NCBI RefSeq assembly: GCF_041438805.1
Contig: NZ_CP109190.1
Span: 620,001 to 684,000 of the forward strand
DNA: 64,000 nucleotides
Reading direction: 5' to 3'
DNA from: Streptomyces sp. NBC_01707
GTDB taxonomy: Bacteria > Actinomycetota > Actinomycetes > Streptomycetales > Streptomycetaceae
Positions 15,832 through 24,884 of this stretch are shown here, piece by piece; position 1 is the stretch's first letter, and each line of letters opens with the position of its first letter. The notes beneath the pieces were generated by a model. The model was not told where the DNA came from and did no database searches. It saw only the letters and a list, made by a program, of their open reading frames with translations. Both the position numbers and the translations under genes were made by a program.

Positions 15832-17081
15832 TGCCGCTCTTCACGTTCGGAGTGGGGCACGCTGACGGCCAGGAGTGCCGTGTCGTCGTCCACCCCGGTG
15901 CCGAGGGTGTCGAGAAGTTCACGGATGGCGCTGATGGCGTCCTGCGCGGTGGTGGGGGCGAGGGAGTGGGCGAAGTCGAGGAGGGCGTCGTCGCCGTAGC
16001 GGTCGCCGCAGATGGAGGTGTGGGCTTCGGTGAGGCCGTCGGTGTGGAGGAGCAGGGTGTCGCCCGGGTCGAGGCGGAAGGTGGTGGTGGTGATGTGGGC
16101 GTCGGGCAGGACGCCGATGAGCTGGCCGCCGGGGGTGGGCAGGTAGTCGGCGGTGCCGTCGGCGCGTAGCAACAGCGCGGGCGGGTGGCCGCCGCTGGCC
16201 AGGATGATGCGGAAGCCGCCCTGGTCGTCATCCGGGATGAGCAGGCCGAACAGGACGGTGCAGAACCTGGGGTCGCTCCCGTTGTACTCGTGGTTGAGGA
16301 CGGTGTTGAGGTTGCCCAGGACCGCGGCCGGGGCAGGGTCGTAGACCGCGGCGGCGCGCAGGGTGTATCGGGCCAGCGAGGTGACGGCGGCAGCGGCGGC
16401 GCCCTTGCCGCACACGTCGCCAAGGAACAGCCCCCACGTGCCGTTCGCCAGAGGGAACAGGTCGTAGAAATCGCCGCCGACCTCGTCGATCGAGGCGATG
16501 TGGTAGTGCGCGGCGACGTCCAGTCCCGGCACGTTTGCCAGGGCCGGGGGCAGCAGCGTCTGCTGGAGCGTGGCGGTGAGTTGCTGCAGGCGTTCACGTT
16601 CGCGCTCGGCCTCCTGGCGGGCGCGCAGGAGTTCTTGTTCGTAGGCGCGGCGGTCGCGGGCGTCGAAGACGGTGGTGCGGATCAGCAGCGGCTGCCCGTC
16701 GCCGCCAGTCTTGACCGTGGAGGTCACCAGGACCGGCAGGCGGCTGCCGTCGGCCGCCTTCATCTCCAGTGCGATGCCTCTGATCTCGCCCTGCATGCGC
16801 AGCAGCGGCGCAAAGTGCGTCTCGTGGTAGAGGCGTCCGCCGACGGTGAGCAGGTCGGAGAACGTCCTGTGGCCCACCAGGTCGCCGCGCTCGTAGCCAA
16901 GCCAGTCCAGGAGAGTGGCGTTGACCTTGACGATCTGCCCGTCCAGCAACGTGGACAGGTACCCGCACGGGGCGTTCTCGTACAGGTCTTCGACGCTGTC
17001 CTCCAGCAGCACCGAGAACGTCTGGTCGTCGTCCGTGCGTTCTTCCGGGTCGCGGTCCTGGTCGCCGTCGGACTGGCACAT
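15828..17081 (-). CDS. rsbP: PAS-PP2C (SpoIIE-type) phosphatase, RsbP-like
   Basis: A 417-residue protein has a PAS domain (about 25-145), a coiled coil (about 146-172) and a PPM/SpoIIE serine phosphatase (about 185-410). Metal-binding residues are D204/D207 (G-G-D-F-Y-D), D222 (G-D-V-C-G-K-G), D348-G349 and D398-D400. The order and length match Bacillus RsbP (403 residues), which reactivates the anti-anti-sigma factor RsbV under energy stress. The start at ATG 17081 overlaps the rsbQ-like stop by one base (TGATG), and the stop overlaps a STAS gene, so the three are translationally coupled. The PAS ligand is unknown. Confidence 0.9.
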   Translation of the reverse strand: MCQSDGDQDRDPEERTDDDQTFSVLLEDSVEDLYENAPCGYLSTLLDGQIVKVNATLLDWLGYERGDLVGHRTFSDLLTVGGRLYHETHFAPLLRMQGEIRGIALEMKAADGSRLPVLVTSTVKTGGDGQPLLIRTTVFDARDRRAYEQELLRARQEAERERERLQQLTATLQQTLLPPALANVPGLDVAAHYHIASIDEVGGDFYDLFPLANGTWGLFLGDVCGKGAAAAAVTSLARYTLRAAAVYDPAPAAVLGNLNTVLNHEYNGSDPRFCTVLFGLLIPDDDQGGFRIILASGGHPPALLLRADGTADYLPTPGGQLIGVLPDAHITTTTFRLDPGDTLLLHTDGLTEAHTSICGDRYGDDALLDFAHSLAPTTAQDAISAIRELLDTLGTGVDDDTALLAVSVPHSEREERQ

Positions 17082-17890
17082 CACCGCAGTGTTCCCACGA
17101 ACGCGGTGATCGTCTCGGTGGTCTCCTCGGGAGCGCTGAGCTGAGGGCAGTGGCCGGTGGCATTCAGGGTGACGAGCCGGCTGTCCTTGATCTGCTCCTG
17201 CACGAAGGCGCCGACCTCGGGCGGGGCGATGGCGTCGCTGGAACACTGGGCGACCAGGGTGGGCACCGTCACCCGGGCCAGGTCGGCGCGGTTGTCGGAC
17301 AGGAACGTCACACGGGCGAAGACCCGCTGAATGTCCGGGTCGGTGGCGCAGAAGCTACTGGTCAGCTCCTCGCCCAGCTCGGGACGTTCGGGGTTGCCCA
17401 TAATGACCGGGGCCATGGCGCCCGACCAGCCGAGATAGTTCGCGTCCAGGGACTGGAGCAGCTCCTCGATGTCCTCGGCGCTGAAGCCGCCCCGGTAGCC
17501 GGCCGTGGGGTCGTCGATGAAGCAGGGCGAGGGGGCCAGCAGCACCAGACCCGCGAAGTACTCGGGATGCCGGGCAGCGGCCAGTACGCCCATCATCGCA
17601 CTCACCGAATGCCCCACGAACGTCACCGGCCCCAGATCCAGCTCACGGCAGATCTCCAGCATGTCCTCCACGTACCCGTCCAGGCTGGAGTACCGGTCCT
17701 TGCTCCACGCCGACAGATCCGAGCGGCCTGCGCCCACGTGATCGAAGAGCACTACCGTGAAGTCACGCTCCAGCGTGGGTACCACCAGACGCCACATGTT
17801 CTGGTCGCACCCGAACCCGTGCGCCAGCATCACCACCGGCCCGTCCATCTGGCCGGACACCTTCACGTGGTTCCTGCTTCGCACGTCCAT
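17081..17890 (-). CDS. rsbQ: Alpha/beta hydrolase, RsbQ-like activator of the PP2C phosphatase
   Basis: A 269-residue alpha/beta hydrolase closely resembles Bacillus RsbQ along its whole length: R-S-R-N-H-V-K-V at the start, G-F-G-C-D-Q, G-H-S-V-S-A, P-S-P-C-F, F-C-A-T-D-P and G-H-C-P-Q near the end. The catalytic triad is S95, D219 and H247. In Bacillus RsbQ binds a small hydrophobic molecule and activates the RsbP PAS domain. Here the next gene is an RsbP-type phosphatase, which supports the same partnership. ATG 17890 has GAGG 9-12 bp upstream; ATG 17899 is an alternative. Confidence 0.92.
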   Translation of the reverse strand: MDVRSRNHVKVSGQMDGPVVMLAHGFGCDQNMWRLVVPTLERDFTVVLFDHVGAGRSDLSAWSKDRYSSLDGYVEDMLEICRELDLGPVTFVGHSVSAMMGVLAAARHPEYFAGLVLLAPSPCFIDDPTAGYRGGFSAEDIEELLQSLDANYLGWSGAMAPVIMGNPERPELGEELTSSFCATDPDIQRVFARVTFLSDNRADLARVTVPTLVAQCSSDAIAPPEVGAFVQEQIKDSRLVTLNATGHCPQLSAPEETTETITAFVGTLR

Positions 17891-18136
17891 GCGACACATC
17901 CTCGCAGAGACGCAGAAGAGAGAAAGCCGCCGCCGGCAGGACGGTCCGGTGGAAGGCGACGGCGAATTCGAGGGTGGGCGTCATGGAGGTAAGGCCAGCG
18001 ACGTCGAGTTCGGTGCGCAGGGTTCGGACACGGTCTTCGATGGCCGGGTTGCCGGCGTCGCGGGTGATCCGCAGAGAACGGCCTAGGAGTGACGTGCGAG
18101 GGCGATGGACAGGTCTGCGTGCCCGGGGAGCCGGTG

Positions 18137-18979
18137 TCAGTACGCGCCGAAGGACCAGAAGACCCCGACCTCGTCGCCGGACACGGCGATGAGGCCCAGC
18201 TCTTCGAGCAGGTCGAGGCCGTTGATGTACTCGCCTGTGATGAACCCGTGGACCTTCGTCCCCTTGAGGCCGGCCTGGACGAAGTCCCGGGCTGGGTCCG
18301 AGGCCGCGTTTCGGGCGTTCGTCCAGAATTGGGCGTCCGGGCCGTAGCGGTCCAGCAGGAACCGTGCGTCGGCCAGCAGGGCGTCGCGCTCCGGCCGGTT
18401 CCGGACGGGCCGGTCGTCGCCCCACTCCTCCGCCATGACGGCGAGCGCGGTGACGGCGCCCGCGGGCTCCAGCTCGTGCAGGCGGTCCCGGAACCCGGCG
18501 GCGGACGGCGGCTCGAAGGGGTACGTCGGCACGACGTAGCGGGCATCGTTGGTGCGGTCGGCGTCGATCCGAAGCCAGCCGCGCGGGTCCGGGACCTCGC
18601 GGTGCATCAGGGCGAGAACGTCCTCGGCCCAGTCCTCGTGCCGGCGCGGACCGGTGGCGAGGAAGACGTACGGGTCCTCCAGCAGGCGCAGGGCCGCCGC
18701 GTTCCAGGGGCTGCGGCGCCGCCGCAGCTCCGTGATGGTGCTGCCGACGCTGCGGGCGAACACGTCGGCCGGCGAGCGCGGGATGCCGGCCAGCTCGCCG
18801 TACCCCCACCGCAGGAGTTCCGTGGCCGCACCGTCCGCAGCAGCCCCGTCCAGCTCGCGCGGCGACTCGAGGACGACGGCCCGGTTTCCCCGCTGGAGTT
18901 CGCCGGCTGCCCGCCACAGGTCTTCCAGGTGGGCATCGAGGAGATCGAGGGCGATGCGGTCGTCGTCTGCCGTGCTCAT
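18137..18979 (-). CDS. Conserved hypothetical protein
   Basis: A 280-residue soluble acidic protein starting at ATG 18979. No signal peptide, membrane helix or catalytic motif is obvious. A Trp-rich central part (A-E-D-V-L-A-L-M-H-R-E-V, P-R-G-W-L-R-I-D) and the closing G-L-I-A-V-S-G-D-E-V-G-V-F-W-S-F are the most distinctive. Codon use and frame bias are typical of a real Streptomyces gene. I do not recognise the family. It is transcribed toward the rsbQ-rsbP genes across a gap of about 250 bp and may be unrelated. Confidence 0.7.
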   Translation of the reverse strand: MSTADDDRIALDLLDAHLEDLWRAAGELQRGNRAVVLESPRELDGAAADGAATELLRWGYGELAGIPRSPADVFARSVGSTITELRRRRSPWNAAALRLLEDPYVFLATGPRRHEDWAEDVLALMHREVPDPRGWLRIDADRTNDARYVVPTYPFEPPSAAGFRDRLHELEPAGAVTALAVMAEEWGDDRPVRNRPERDALLADARFLLDRYGPDAQFWTNARNAASDPARDFVQAGLKGTKVHGFITGEYINGLDLLEELGLIAVSGDEVGVFWSFGAY

Positions 18980-19004
18980 GGGCCAACCCTAGGCCGCCCT
19001 GGAG

Positions 19005-19570
19005 CGTCTTGCCGACGACGGTAGGCGAGTTCGCCGGTGGCGCACTTGCGACGGATCAGGGCTGGTGGTCGGGGGCGAGGCCCGGCCAGATCGATGACGG
19101 CCCGGTCGTAGAGACGGTGGCCCTTGGCTCCGGCTCCGGCCGACGGCTTCCGCCAGGCCCTCCTGGGCATCTTCGCTGCCAGGGCATCGGACGGAACTTC
19201 CCCGCATCGGTGGCGACTTCCGCGGAGCGGACGACGGCGAGCACGTAGCCGACCTGGCGCTCGTCCAGCGTGGTCCGCAGGGTCACGCCGATGCCCCAGG
19301 GCGTACTCACCCACGTCGTCGTGCGCCGGTGCGGCATCCCTTCCGGCACGGCCGAGCAGGTGCTGCATGCCCTCCGGGGTTGCCTCGCCGGCGCACTTGT
19401 CGATCCTCCGGCAGTTCTGGCCGGCAGGTCCGACAGCAGCCCCAGCGCCAGGTCAGCCAACCAACCGGTGCCGGAGCTCCACCCGTGAGAACCGGCCCGC
19501 CGTCCGGCCCATCAGGGCTTCGAACGCCTCCTGCCAGCAGGCCGGGTCCACACCGTCACCAGCAGCGGCC
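19005..19570 (-). pseudogene. IS701-family transposase remnant
   Basis: Several minus-strand frames hold pieces of an IS701 transposase: D-P-A-C-W-Q-E-A-F with R-T-A-G-R-F-S-R-V-E (N-terminal), L-G-L-L-S-D-L-P-A-R-T-A, then Y-V-L-A-V-V-R-S-A-E-V-A-T-D-A-G-K-F, and D-A-L-A-A-K-M-P-R-R-A-W with S-A-G-A-G-A-K-G-H-R. A large internal deletion removes the first DDE segment, and at least two frameshifts are present. The remnant is dead. Confidence 0.75.
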
Positions 19571-19642
19571 GCCGCCAGATCGCCGGTCTCCACACACCGG
19601 TGATCAATGGTGGCCGCCGTACTCCTGCAGTGGGCCTCCCGG

Positions 19643-20155
19643 CTACAACGTGCTGTACGGCGGGAGCACCAGCTCGCGCTGATACCAGGTGCCCGGCTTA
19701 CCACCGAGGTGGGCGGGATCGGCCGGGCCGACGGGGACGAACTCGGCTTTGGTCAGCACCTTCTGGGACGCGGTGTTCTGACGGGCCGCGGCCGCCCGCA
19801 GTGTGCGCAGCCCGTGCCGGTCCGCCGCAAGTCGGCACAGCTCTCGGACGGTCGCGGTCGCCACGCCGCGGCCGGCGACACGCTGCGCGACCCGGTAGCC
19901 GAGTTCCGCAGTGTGGTCCTCGATATCGATCAGGTTGAACCTGCCGAGTACCGAGCCGTCCTCGGCGACGAGCACGTAGAAGGCGCAGATGCCAGCCCCC
20001 TGCTCGGCCAGCAAGGCATTGAACCGGTCGGTGAACTGGTCGAAGAAGGCGTCGCCGCGGTCGGAGATCGAGGCGGCGAAGTAGGCGCGGTTCGCCAGCT
20101 CGAAGGCCAGGACCGCCGAGGTGTGGTCGACATGCAGTCGCTTCAGCTCGGGCAT
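19643..20155 (-). CDS. GNAT-family N-acetyltransferase (RimJ/RimL-like)
   Basis: A 170-residue acetyltransferase with the acetyl-CoA loop at about residues 89-97 (V-A-Q-R-V-A-G-R-G-V-A-T), preceded by the A-E-L-G-Y-R-V strand and followed by N-T-A-S-Q-K-V-L near residue 127, typical of the RimJ/RimL group that modifies protein N-termini or small amines. It starts at ATG 20155. The substrate cannot be predicted. It abuts the IS701 remnant and is otherwise isolated. Confidence 0.88.
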   Translation of the reverse strand: MPELKRLHVDHTSAVLAFELANRAYFAASISDRGDAFFDQFTDRFNALLAEQGAGICAFYVLVAEDGSVLGRFNLIDIEDHTAELGYRVAQRVAGRGVATATVRELCRLAADRHGLRTLRAAAARQNTASQKVLTKAEFVPVGPADPAHLGGKPGTWYQRELVLPPYSTL

Positions 20156-21039
20156 TGCCCGACTTTACGCAGCTGGTGCGCCCAGGTCACCCGATTTTCC
20201 GCCGCCGACGGACAGCCCCAGCACCAGGGCACATGACGATCTGTGGCTGGAGTACCGGACGCCTCTCCGGTTGACGTCGATCGTCGGGGTCGTCTGCCTC
20301 GCGGAGGCGGGCGGCGCCACCGCGCTCGCGTTCTCGTTGACGACGGGCGCATTCCTGGTGACGTCCCGCGTGGTCCGACGGGGCGTGGTCGGGCTCGGCG
20401 CGGCCGCCTTGATCAGTTACCGGCACCGAGCGGGCGGAGGTGTCCCCCGAAGCCGTGGCCGTGGCCGTGGTGGGGACGAGAAAAGGCAGAGCTGGTTCGG
20501 GCCGAGGCGCTCCGGCTTCGGCTGGGGCCACGCACATGGCAGCGTGCCGGCCGTTCCCTCGCCGTGGTGCTCGCAGTCGAGATCTCCTTCCGCCTCAACT
20601 CGTGAGCGTGCCGACGCCGCAGGCGGGCGTGCCGGTCCGAAGGGCGGGTTCCACCGCCTCGTACGGGACACAGACGGGCGGATCATCTGAACCCGCGCCG
20701 AGGGCAGCGCCAAGAGGACCAGACGCAGGGCGCGGATGAAATCCGCGCTGCTGCACTTCTCCAGCCCTCGGGACGCGGCAACGATCGTGGTGCTCCTACG
20801 CACACGGTTACCGGCCCGAGTCCCCCGTCCGACTGAACGGCAGGCCCTGTGCGCTCCTCGCCTGTCATCCGACCTGCAAGTCTGTTGACGGATCCACGCG
20901 GGCTCGCGCAGGCCGCCACGGTCATGAGCGTTCGGACCGATGAGTCTCTGCGCGCCACGGCGTCCAAGGAGTGGAGGCGGTCGCGTCTCCCCGCCGAAGC
21001 GGCTGAATCGGCCTCGAGTCGAAGAGAGAGTGGTGCGCG
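20156..21039. other. Gap with no supported gene
   Basis: About 880 bp. A plus-strand frame near 20240-20420 has one hydrophobic stretch (L-T-S-I-V-G-V-V-C-L-A-E), but it lacks a start, a partner segment and family similarity. It may be the debris of a membrane protein. Nothing else is supportable. Confidence 0.45.
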
Positions 21040-21651
21040 ATGAAGCTGGTTGTGCAGGAGTTCCTGACGCTCGACGGTGTCTCCCAGGGGCCGGGTTCCC
21101 CGGACGAGGACACCAGCGACGGGTTCACGCGGGGTGGCTGGTTCGTGCCGCACCTGGACGAGGAGTTCGACCGGCTCGTCGGCAGCTGGCTCGGCGAGGC
21201 GGACGCATTTCTCTTCGGCCGCCGTACCTATCAGAACTTCGCGCGGGACTGGCCGAAGATGACCGACCATCCCTTCGCCGGCATCTTGAACGGCTTGCCG
21301 AAGTACGTGGCCTCCCACAGCATGACCAAGGCGGAGTGGACCCCGACCACGATCCTGTCCGACGACGTCCCCGCCCAGGTCGCCGAGCTGAAGCGGCAGC
21401 CCGGCCGGGAACTGCAGATCCACGGCAGCGCCCGGTTGGCCCAGTCACTGCTGGCCGCCGGGCTGATCGACACATTGCGGCTCGTGATCGCCCCGGTCGT
21501 GGTGGGCCAGGGCCGACGTCTGTTCCCGGACGGCGGAGCACCGGCCGGCCTGCGGCTCGTCAGTCATCGGACGACACCGGGCGGCCTCTCGGTGCACACC
21601 TTCGAAGCGACGGGGCTTCCGCAGTACGGGACCTACGGGGCCGACGCGTAG
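21040..21651 (+). CDS. Dihydrofolate-reductase-fold (RibD C-terminal-like) protein
   Basis: A 203-residue protein of the RibD C-terminal/DHFR-like family: K-L-V-V-Q-E-F-L-T-L-D-G-V at the start, F-G-R-R-T-Y-Q-N-F-A near 66-75, I-H-G-S-A-R-L-A-Q-S-L near 127-137 and A-P-V-V-V-G-Q-G-R-R-L-F-P near 152-164. These are NADPH-dependent reductases of unknown substrate, common as paralogues in actinomycetes. ATG 21040 is preceded by a GAGAGAG stretch. A 9-bp hairpin follows about 35 bp after the stop. Confidence 0.9.
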   Translation: MKLVVQEFLTLDGVSQGPGSPDEDTSDGFTRGGWFVPHLDEEFDRLVGSWLGEADAFLFGRRTYQNFARDWPKMTDHPFAGILNGLPKYVASHSMTKAEWTPTTILSDDVPAQVAELKRQPGRELQIHGSARLAQSLLAAGLIDTLRLVIAPVVVGQGRRLFPDGGAPAGLRLVSHRTTPGGLSVHTFEATGLPQYGTYGADA

Positions 21652-21687
21652 GCCACCGGTGCCGGATCGGCACCGTCCGAAATGATC

Positions 21688-21716
21688 GCCGGTCGAACTC
21701 CCGTACCTCGACCGGC
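21688..21716 (+). terminator. Hairpin after the RibD-like gene
   Basis: A perfect 9-bp stem (GCCGGTCGA at 21688-21696, complement at 21708-21716) with an 11-nt loop lies 36 bp past the stop. A second shorter stem, CGGTGCC/GGCACCG at 21657-21675, comes just before. Neither has a T-run. Confidence 0.5.
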
Positions 21717-21866
21717 AATCATGGATCGTCCTACATGTACGTTCCGCAGAGCGTGGGTCCAGGCCGCGGGCACCGTACGCGGTCTTGTTGGCGTGCCCAT
21801 GCCCTGGGAACCTCTCTTCGCGTCGGCCTGCCGCCCGAGTGGGCCCCTTCGACACGAGGAGTGCGC

Positions 21867-22688
21867 ATGCACCCCCACTCCGCCCATCGCCCGGCGCTCA
21901 TCGCCGCGATCGCCGCCGCCCTGGCCGGGCTGCTTTTGGCACTGACTCCCCATCCCGCCGAGGCCTGGGGCTACGGCGTCGACCGGATCCAGAGTGCCGC
22001 CGAGGACAGCCATGCCCAGACCGGGATGGGCCCCGGGTGGGTGCTGCTGAGCTACAAGGCCAACGGCCCGATGGTCGGCTACCTGTTCGGCCAGGATTTC
22101 GCCTTCGCCGACGGCAGCGTCAAGCCCGGCCCCGACCATATGGACATCCGCGACACCGGCGACGCCACCGCAGGCAACACCGAGGGCATCGACCGCTGGC
22201 CCTGGGGCTATGCGGGCGGCAGCTTCGATGGCTGCGCCTACGCGTACGGCACCAGCAAATTCGCCTTCGAGCACGGCGGCTTCACGTCCGGCAGCTGCGC
22301 CGGCGGGCCGAACGTCGTCGGTTCCAGCAAGGCCGACGGCAGCCCTGACCAGCTGAACTGGTGGCATTCCGAGAACGTGTTCTGCACGGACACGGCCACC
22401 GATGCGCTGTGTAGCCCGTGGGGCGTGTGGAGCGAGAACAAGGGCGGCGGTCTGAAGGTCACTTCCTCCATCACCTCCTGCACCGTCTACGGCAACATCG
22501 GAGCCGCCGCGGCCTACGGCTCCGGCGCGGCGGTGCCCGCGCACCCGCTCGGCACCGTGCCGCCCGGCCAGCAGGTCGACGTGCGCTATGTCGCCAAGAG
22601 CCGCCAGTGGGTGATGGCGAAATGGAACGGCCAACGCCTGGCGGGCGGCATCGCCTGGGCGTTCTTCCCCCGCAACTGCCTGGCCTGA
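21867..22688 (+). CDS. Secreted protein of unknown function
   Basis: A 273-residue product starting at ATG 21867 after an ACGAGGAG ribosome site. A Sec signal peptide is clear: positive start, hydrophobic A-A-I-A-A-A-L-A-G-L-L-L-A-L core, cleavage likely after A-E-A before W-G-Y-G. The mature protein is Gly/Trp/Ser-rich with about six cysteines that could form disulfides. I do not recognise a fold. The much longer frame opening at 20940 runs through the RibD-like gene in a wrong phase and is not the real start. Confidence 0.8.
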   Translation: MHPHSAHRPALIAAIAAALAGLLLALTPHPAEAWGYGVDRIQSAAEDSHAQTGMGPGWVLLSYKANGPMVGYLFGQDFAFADGSVKPGPDHMDIRDTGDATAGNTEGIDRWPWGYAGGSFDGCAYAYGTSKFAFEHGGFTSGSCAGGPNVVGSSKADGSPDQLNWWHSENVFCTDTATDALCSPWGVWSENKGGGLKVTSSITSCTVYGNIGAAAAYGSGAAVPAHPLGTVPPGQQVDVRYVAKSRQWVMAKWNGQRLAGGIAWAFFPRNCLA

Positions 22689-22904
22689 GTGAGTGGCATG
22701 TGACTCCACGCTCAGCGTCCGTCCCTGTGCCCGGACCCGTTCACGGGATCTGGCCGGGGCCGGGGCGCCGGGTGCCGGCACGTAATGCTCCCGGAGCCCC
22801 CTTCCCTCCCTCATCGCATGCCGCAGATGGCACGGACCCACTCCTCGTGGCAACCGAGATCGAGTGGGGCCGCGCGTACCGGGCCGATGGCTTGGGCGTT
22901 GGCG

Positions 22905-23303
22905 TCAGAGGGCGATCAGCCCGGCCGACGTCTCCGTGAAGCCACAGGCATCGAAATAGAACGACCTCAGATGCTCCTCGAAGTCGACGTGAAGCCACTC
23001 GCACTTCGCGGCACGCGCTTCCTCGACCGCGACCGCGACAAGCGCGGCGCCGACCCCTCTCGACCGGCGATCCCGGGCGACCACCGTGTCCAGGATGAAG
23101 GCGTGAGCACCGCCGTCCCAGCCAACGTTGACGAAGCCGCTCAGAACGCCTTCCTCCCACGCGCAGACCCAGCCGAGGCTGTGGTACTCAACTCGCGCTC
23201 GCCAGTCGGTCCGAGCTACCGGGATGGTGCCGAAGCCGTCGGCGTGCAGCGCGTCGAGAGACGCATTGTCGAAGTCACCTCGCCACTCATACTTGATCGC
23301 CAC
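22905..23303 (-). CDS. GNAT-family N-acetyltransferase
   Basis: A 132-residue GNAT domain starting at GTG 23303, where similarity begins (A-I-K-Y-E-W-R-G-D-F). The frame is open 40 codons further upstream without conserved sequence. The acetyl-CoA motif is V-V-A-R-D-R-R-S-R-G-V-G-A-A-L near residues 73-87, followed by W-L-H-V-D-F-E-E-H-L-R-S-F-Y-F-D-A-C-G-F, the beta-alpha end unit of the fold. The substrate is unknown. It is divergent from the lipoprotein gene to the right. Confidence 0.87.
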   Translation of the reverse strand: MAIKYEWRGDFDNASLDALHADGFGTIPVARTDWRARVEYHSLGWVCAWEEGVLSGFVNVGWDGGAHAFILDTVVARDRRSRGVGAALVAVAVEEARAAKCEWLHVDFEEHLRSFYFDACGFTETSAGLIAL

Positions 23304-23636
23304 GCCCCGGATCGTAATCCCCGCACGCAGTCCGTTACCGACCGGCCTCGATTGCACGGTGAGGAGAATCCGCCTGCGGAGGAGTTGAAAGCCCGCGCGA
23401 CCGAAGATCTGGCGCTTGAGCATGTTGATCCTTCTGTGGAAGAAGATTCGTCAAGCCCGAGCAGGTCAGTGAGTGTCGTCGGCCAGGCTGTCGGACAGCG
23501 GGAGCAACAGGTACTCCGTCCACGGCCATGGTGGTGACTCCTCGGTCCCCCGCCCCAGCGCGCCGCACCGCCGGACCCGGTACGCTGCCCGCTCGCTGAC
23601 AACCGCTCCGCGGAGGAGCAACAGGGGGGTGCATTC
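23304..23636. other. Divergent promoter region
   Basis: About 330 bp between the leftward GNAT and the rightward lipoprotein gene. No coding frame or inverted repeat stands out. Confidence 0.45.
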
Positions 23637-24884
23637 ATGCTCAGAGCTGCGGGAATCAGGCAAAGGGGCATGGTGGCCGTCGCCGTGCTGGCCACTGTGC
23701 TCACGGCTGCGGCGTGCGGTACGGACTCCGAGCCGGCCGACTCCCGGACCACCGGCTCCGCCGACGCGGCGGACGCCGGCGGCAAGGACGCCCCGCCGAA
23801 CGCTTCTGCGAGCACCCTCACTTGGGAGTTCGAGCACATCGCGGACTTCAGCGGAGACCTCACCGATGTCGCCGTCCTGGCCGAGGACGACATCTGGGCG
23901 GTCGGGACCGAGAACAACGGCAAGCCCAACGCCCACCTGCTGCACTACGACGGTGCGCAGTGGAAGCGCGAGCCCCTTCCAGAAGCTCTCGGCACCACCG
24001 ACTACCCGCCCGTGCTGGAAGAGGCCGGCGAAGACGCCCTGTGGCTGCGGCCGCATACCTATCAAGAGGGCGCCCGCGTAACCCCCTGGGCGAGGTGGGA
24101 CGGCACCCGCTGGTCCGCGGTGCCGAAACCCCCGCCGGGCCCTGTCGGAGACTTCGAGGCTGCGGGCCAGGACGACATCTGGGCCCTCAGCGGCGAGCAG
24201 AGAGCCGAGCACTGGGACGGTACCCGCTGGACCACGACCCGGCTGCCGTACGGCGCCTCCGACCTGGCGGTGGTGGGACCGGACGACGTCTGGGCGGTCG
24301 GCAGCCGCTCGACCGGGCCGGGCACCGAGCTGGGCTACGGCGAGCGGTACAGCCAGCCTGTCTCGATGCACTGGGACGGCACGTCCTGGAAGTCGGTGGA
24401 GACTCCACAGGCACGCTTCGAGGAGCCGATCCCACCGGAGCCCAGCGCCGGTCTCAGCCAGGTCTTCGCGCTCGACAGCGGTGAGGTGCGCGCGTACGGC
24501 AGCAACAGCTTCAACCACGGCGAGGTCGAGAACGAACCCGCGGACGAGTTCATCCGGCTGCGCTGGGACGGCTCCAAGTGGGTCGAGCAGGAGCCCGCGC
24601 CCGGCGGGTGCGCGCTGCGGATCCCGGTGGGCCAGGACGACGAGGGCCTGTTCCTCGACGGCAACTGGTACCTCACCGACGACGGCCGATGCGTGAAGAT
24701 CAAGCGCCACCGCCTGCCCGCGTCGACCGGTGCTCGCAAGGGGTCGAACCAGTCGCTGTGGCTGACTGAGATCCATCGGGTACCCGGCACCGACGAGTGG
24801 CTGGGCGCCGGAAACGTCCAGGTCAACCAGTCAGGCGACCCCTTCGACGCCCCCGTCGTCGTACGCCTGAAGCGCGGTGGCTGA
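23637..24884 (+). CDS. Lipoprotein with propeller-like repeats
   Basis: A 415-residue predicted lipoprotein. The signal peptide ends in a lipobox L-T-A-A-A-C with the lipidated Cys at 27, followed by a Ser/Ala/Asp-rich linker. The rest has irregular repeats around D-D-I-W-A-V-G (about 83-89), D-D-I-W-A-L-S (about 180-186) and D-D-V-W-A-V-G (about 218-224), with alternating W-D-G-T-R-W or W-D-G-S-K-W strands. This suggests a surface beta-propeller. Such proteins are common in streptomycetes without known ligands. It is monocistronic. Confidence 0.8.
   Translation: MLRAAGIRQRGMVAVAVLATVLTAAACGTDSEPADSRTTGSADAADAGGKDAPPNASASTLTWEFEHIADFSGDLTDVAVLAEDDIWAVGTENNGKPNAHLLHYDGAQWKREPLPEALGTTDYPPVLEEAGEDALWLRPHTYQEGARVTPWARWDGTRWSAVPKPPPGPVGDFEAAGQDDIWALSGEQRAEHWDGTRWTTTRLPYGASDLAVVGPDDVWAVGSRSTGPGTELGYGERYSQPVSMHWDGTSWKSVETPQARFEEPIPPEPSAGLSQVFALDSGEVRAYGSNSFNHGEVENEPADEFIRLRWDGSKWVEQEPAPGGCALRIPVGQDDEGLFLDGNWYLTDDGRCVKIKRHRLPASTGARKGSNQSLWLTEIHRVPGTDEWLGAGNVQVNQSGDPFDAPVVVRLKRGG

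Noticed and set aside
15278..16597. 439-codon minus-strand frame spanning the phosphatase and STAS genes
   Set aside because: Its first two thirds are out-of-phase translation of the PP2C domain. Only the short stretch inside the STAS pseudogene is real coding sequence.
17891..18136. Coding-like minus-strand stretch between rsbQ and the next gene (reads L-R-I-T-R-D-A-G-N-P-A-I-E-D-R)
   Set aside because: It may be gene debris, but I could not match it to any family or find a start, so it is not listed as a feature.
20121..20690. 190-codon plus-strand frame with one hydrophobic segment
   Set aside because: Begins inside the antisense of the GNAT gene and lacks similarity or a ribosome site.
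23466..24776. 436-codon minus-strand frame opposite the propeller lipoprotein
   Set aside because: The plus strand has a lipobox and repeats; the minus frame has no recognisable feature.
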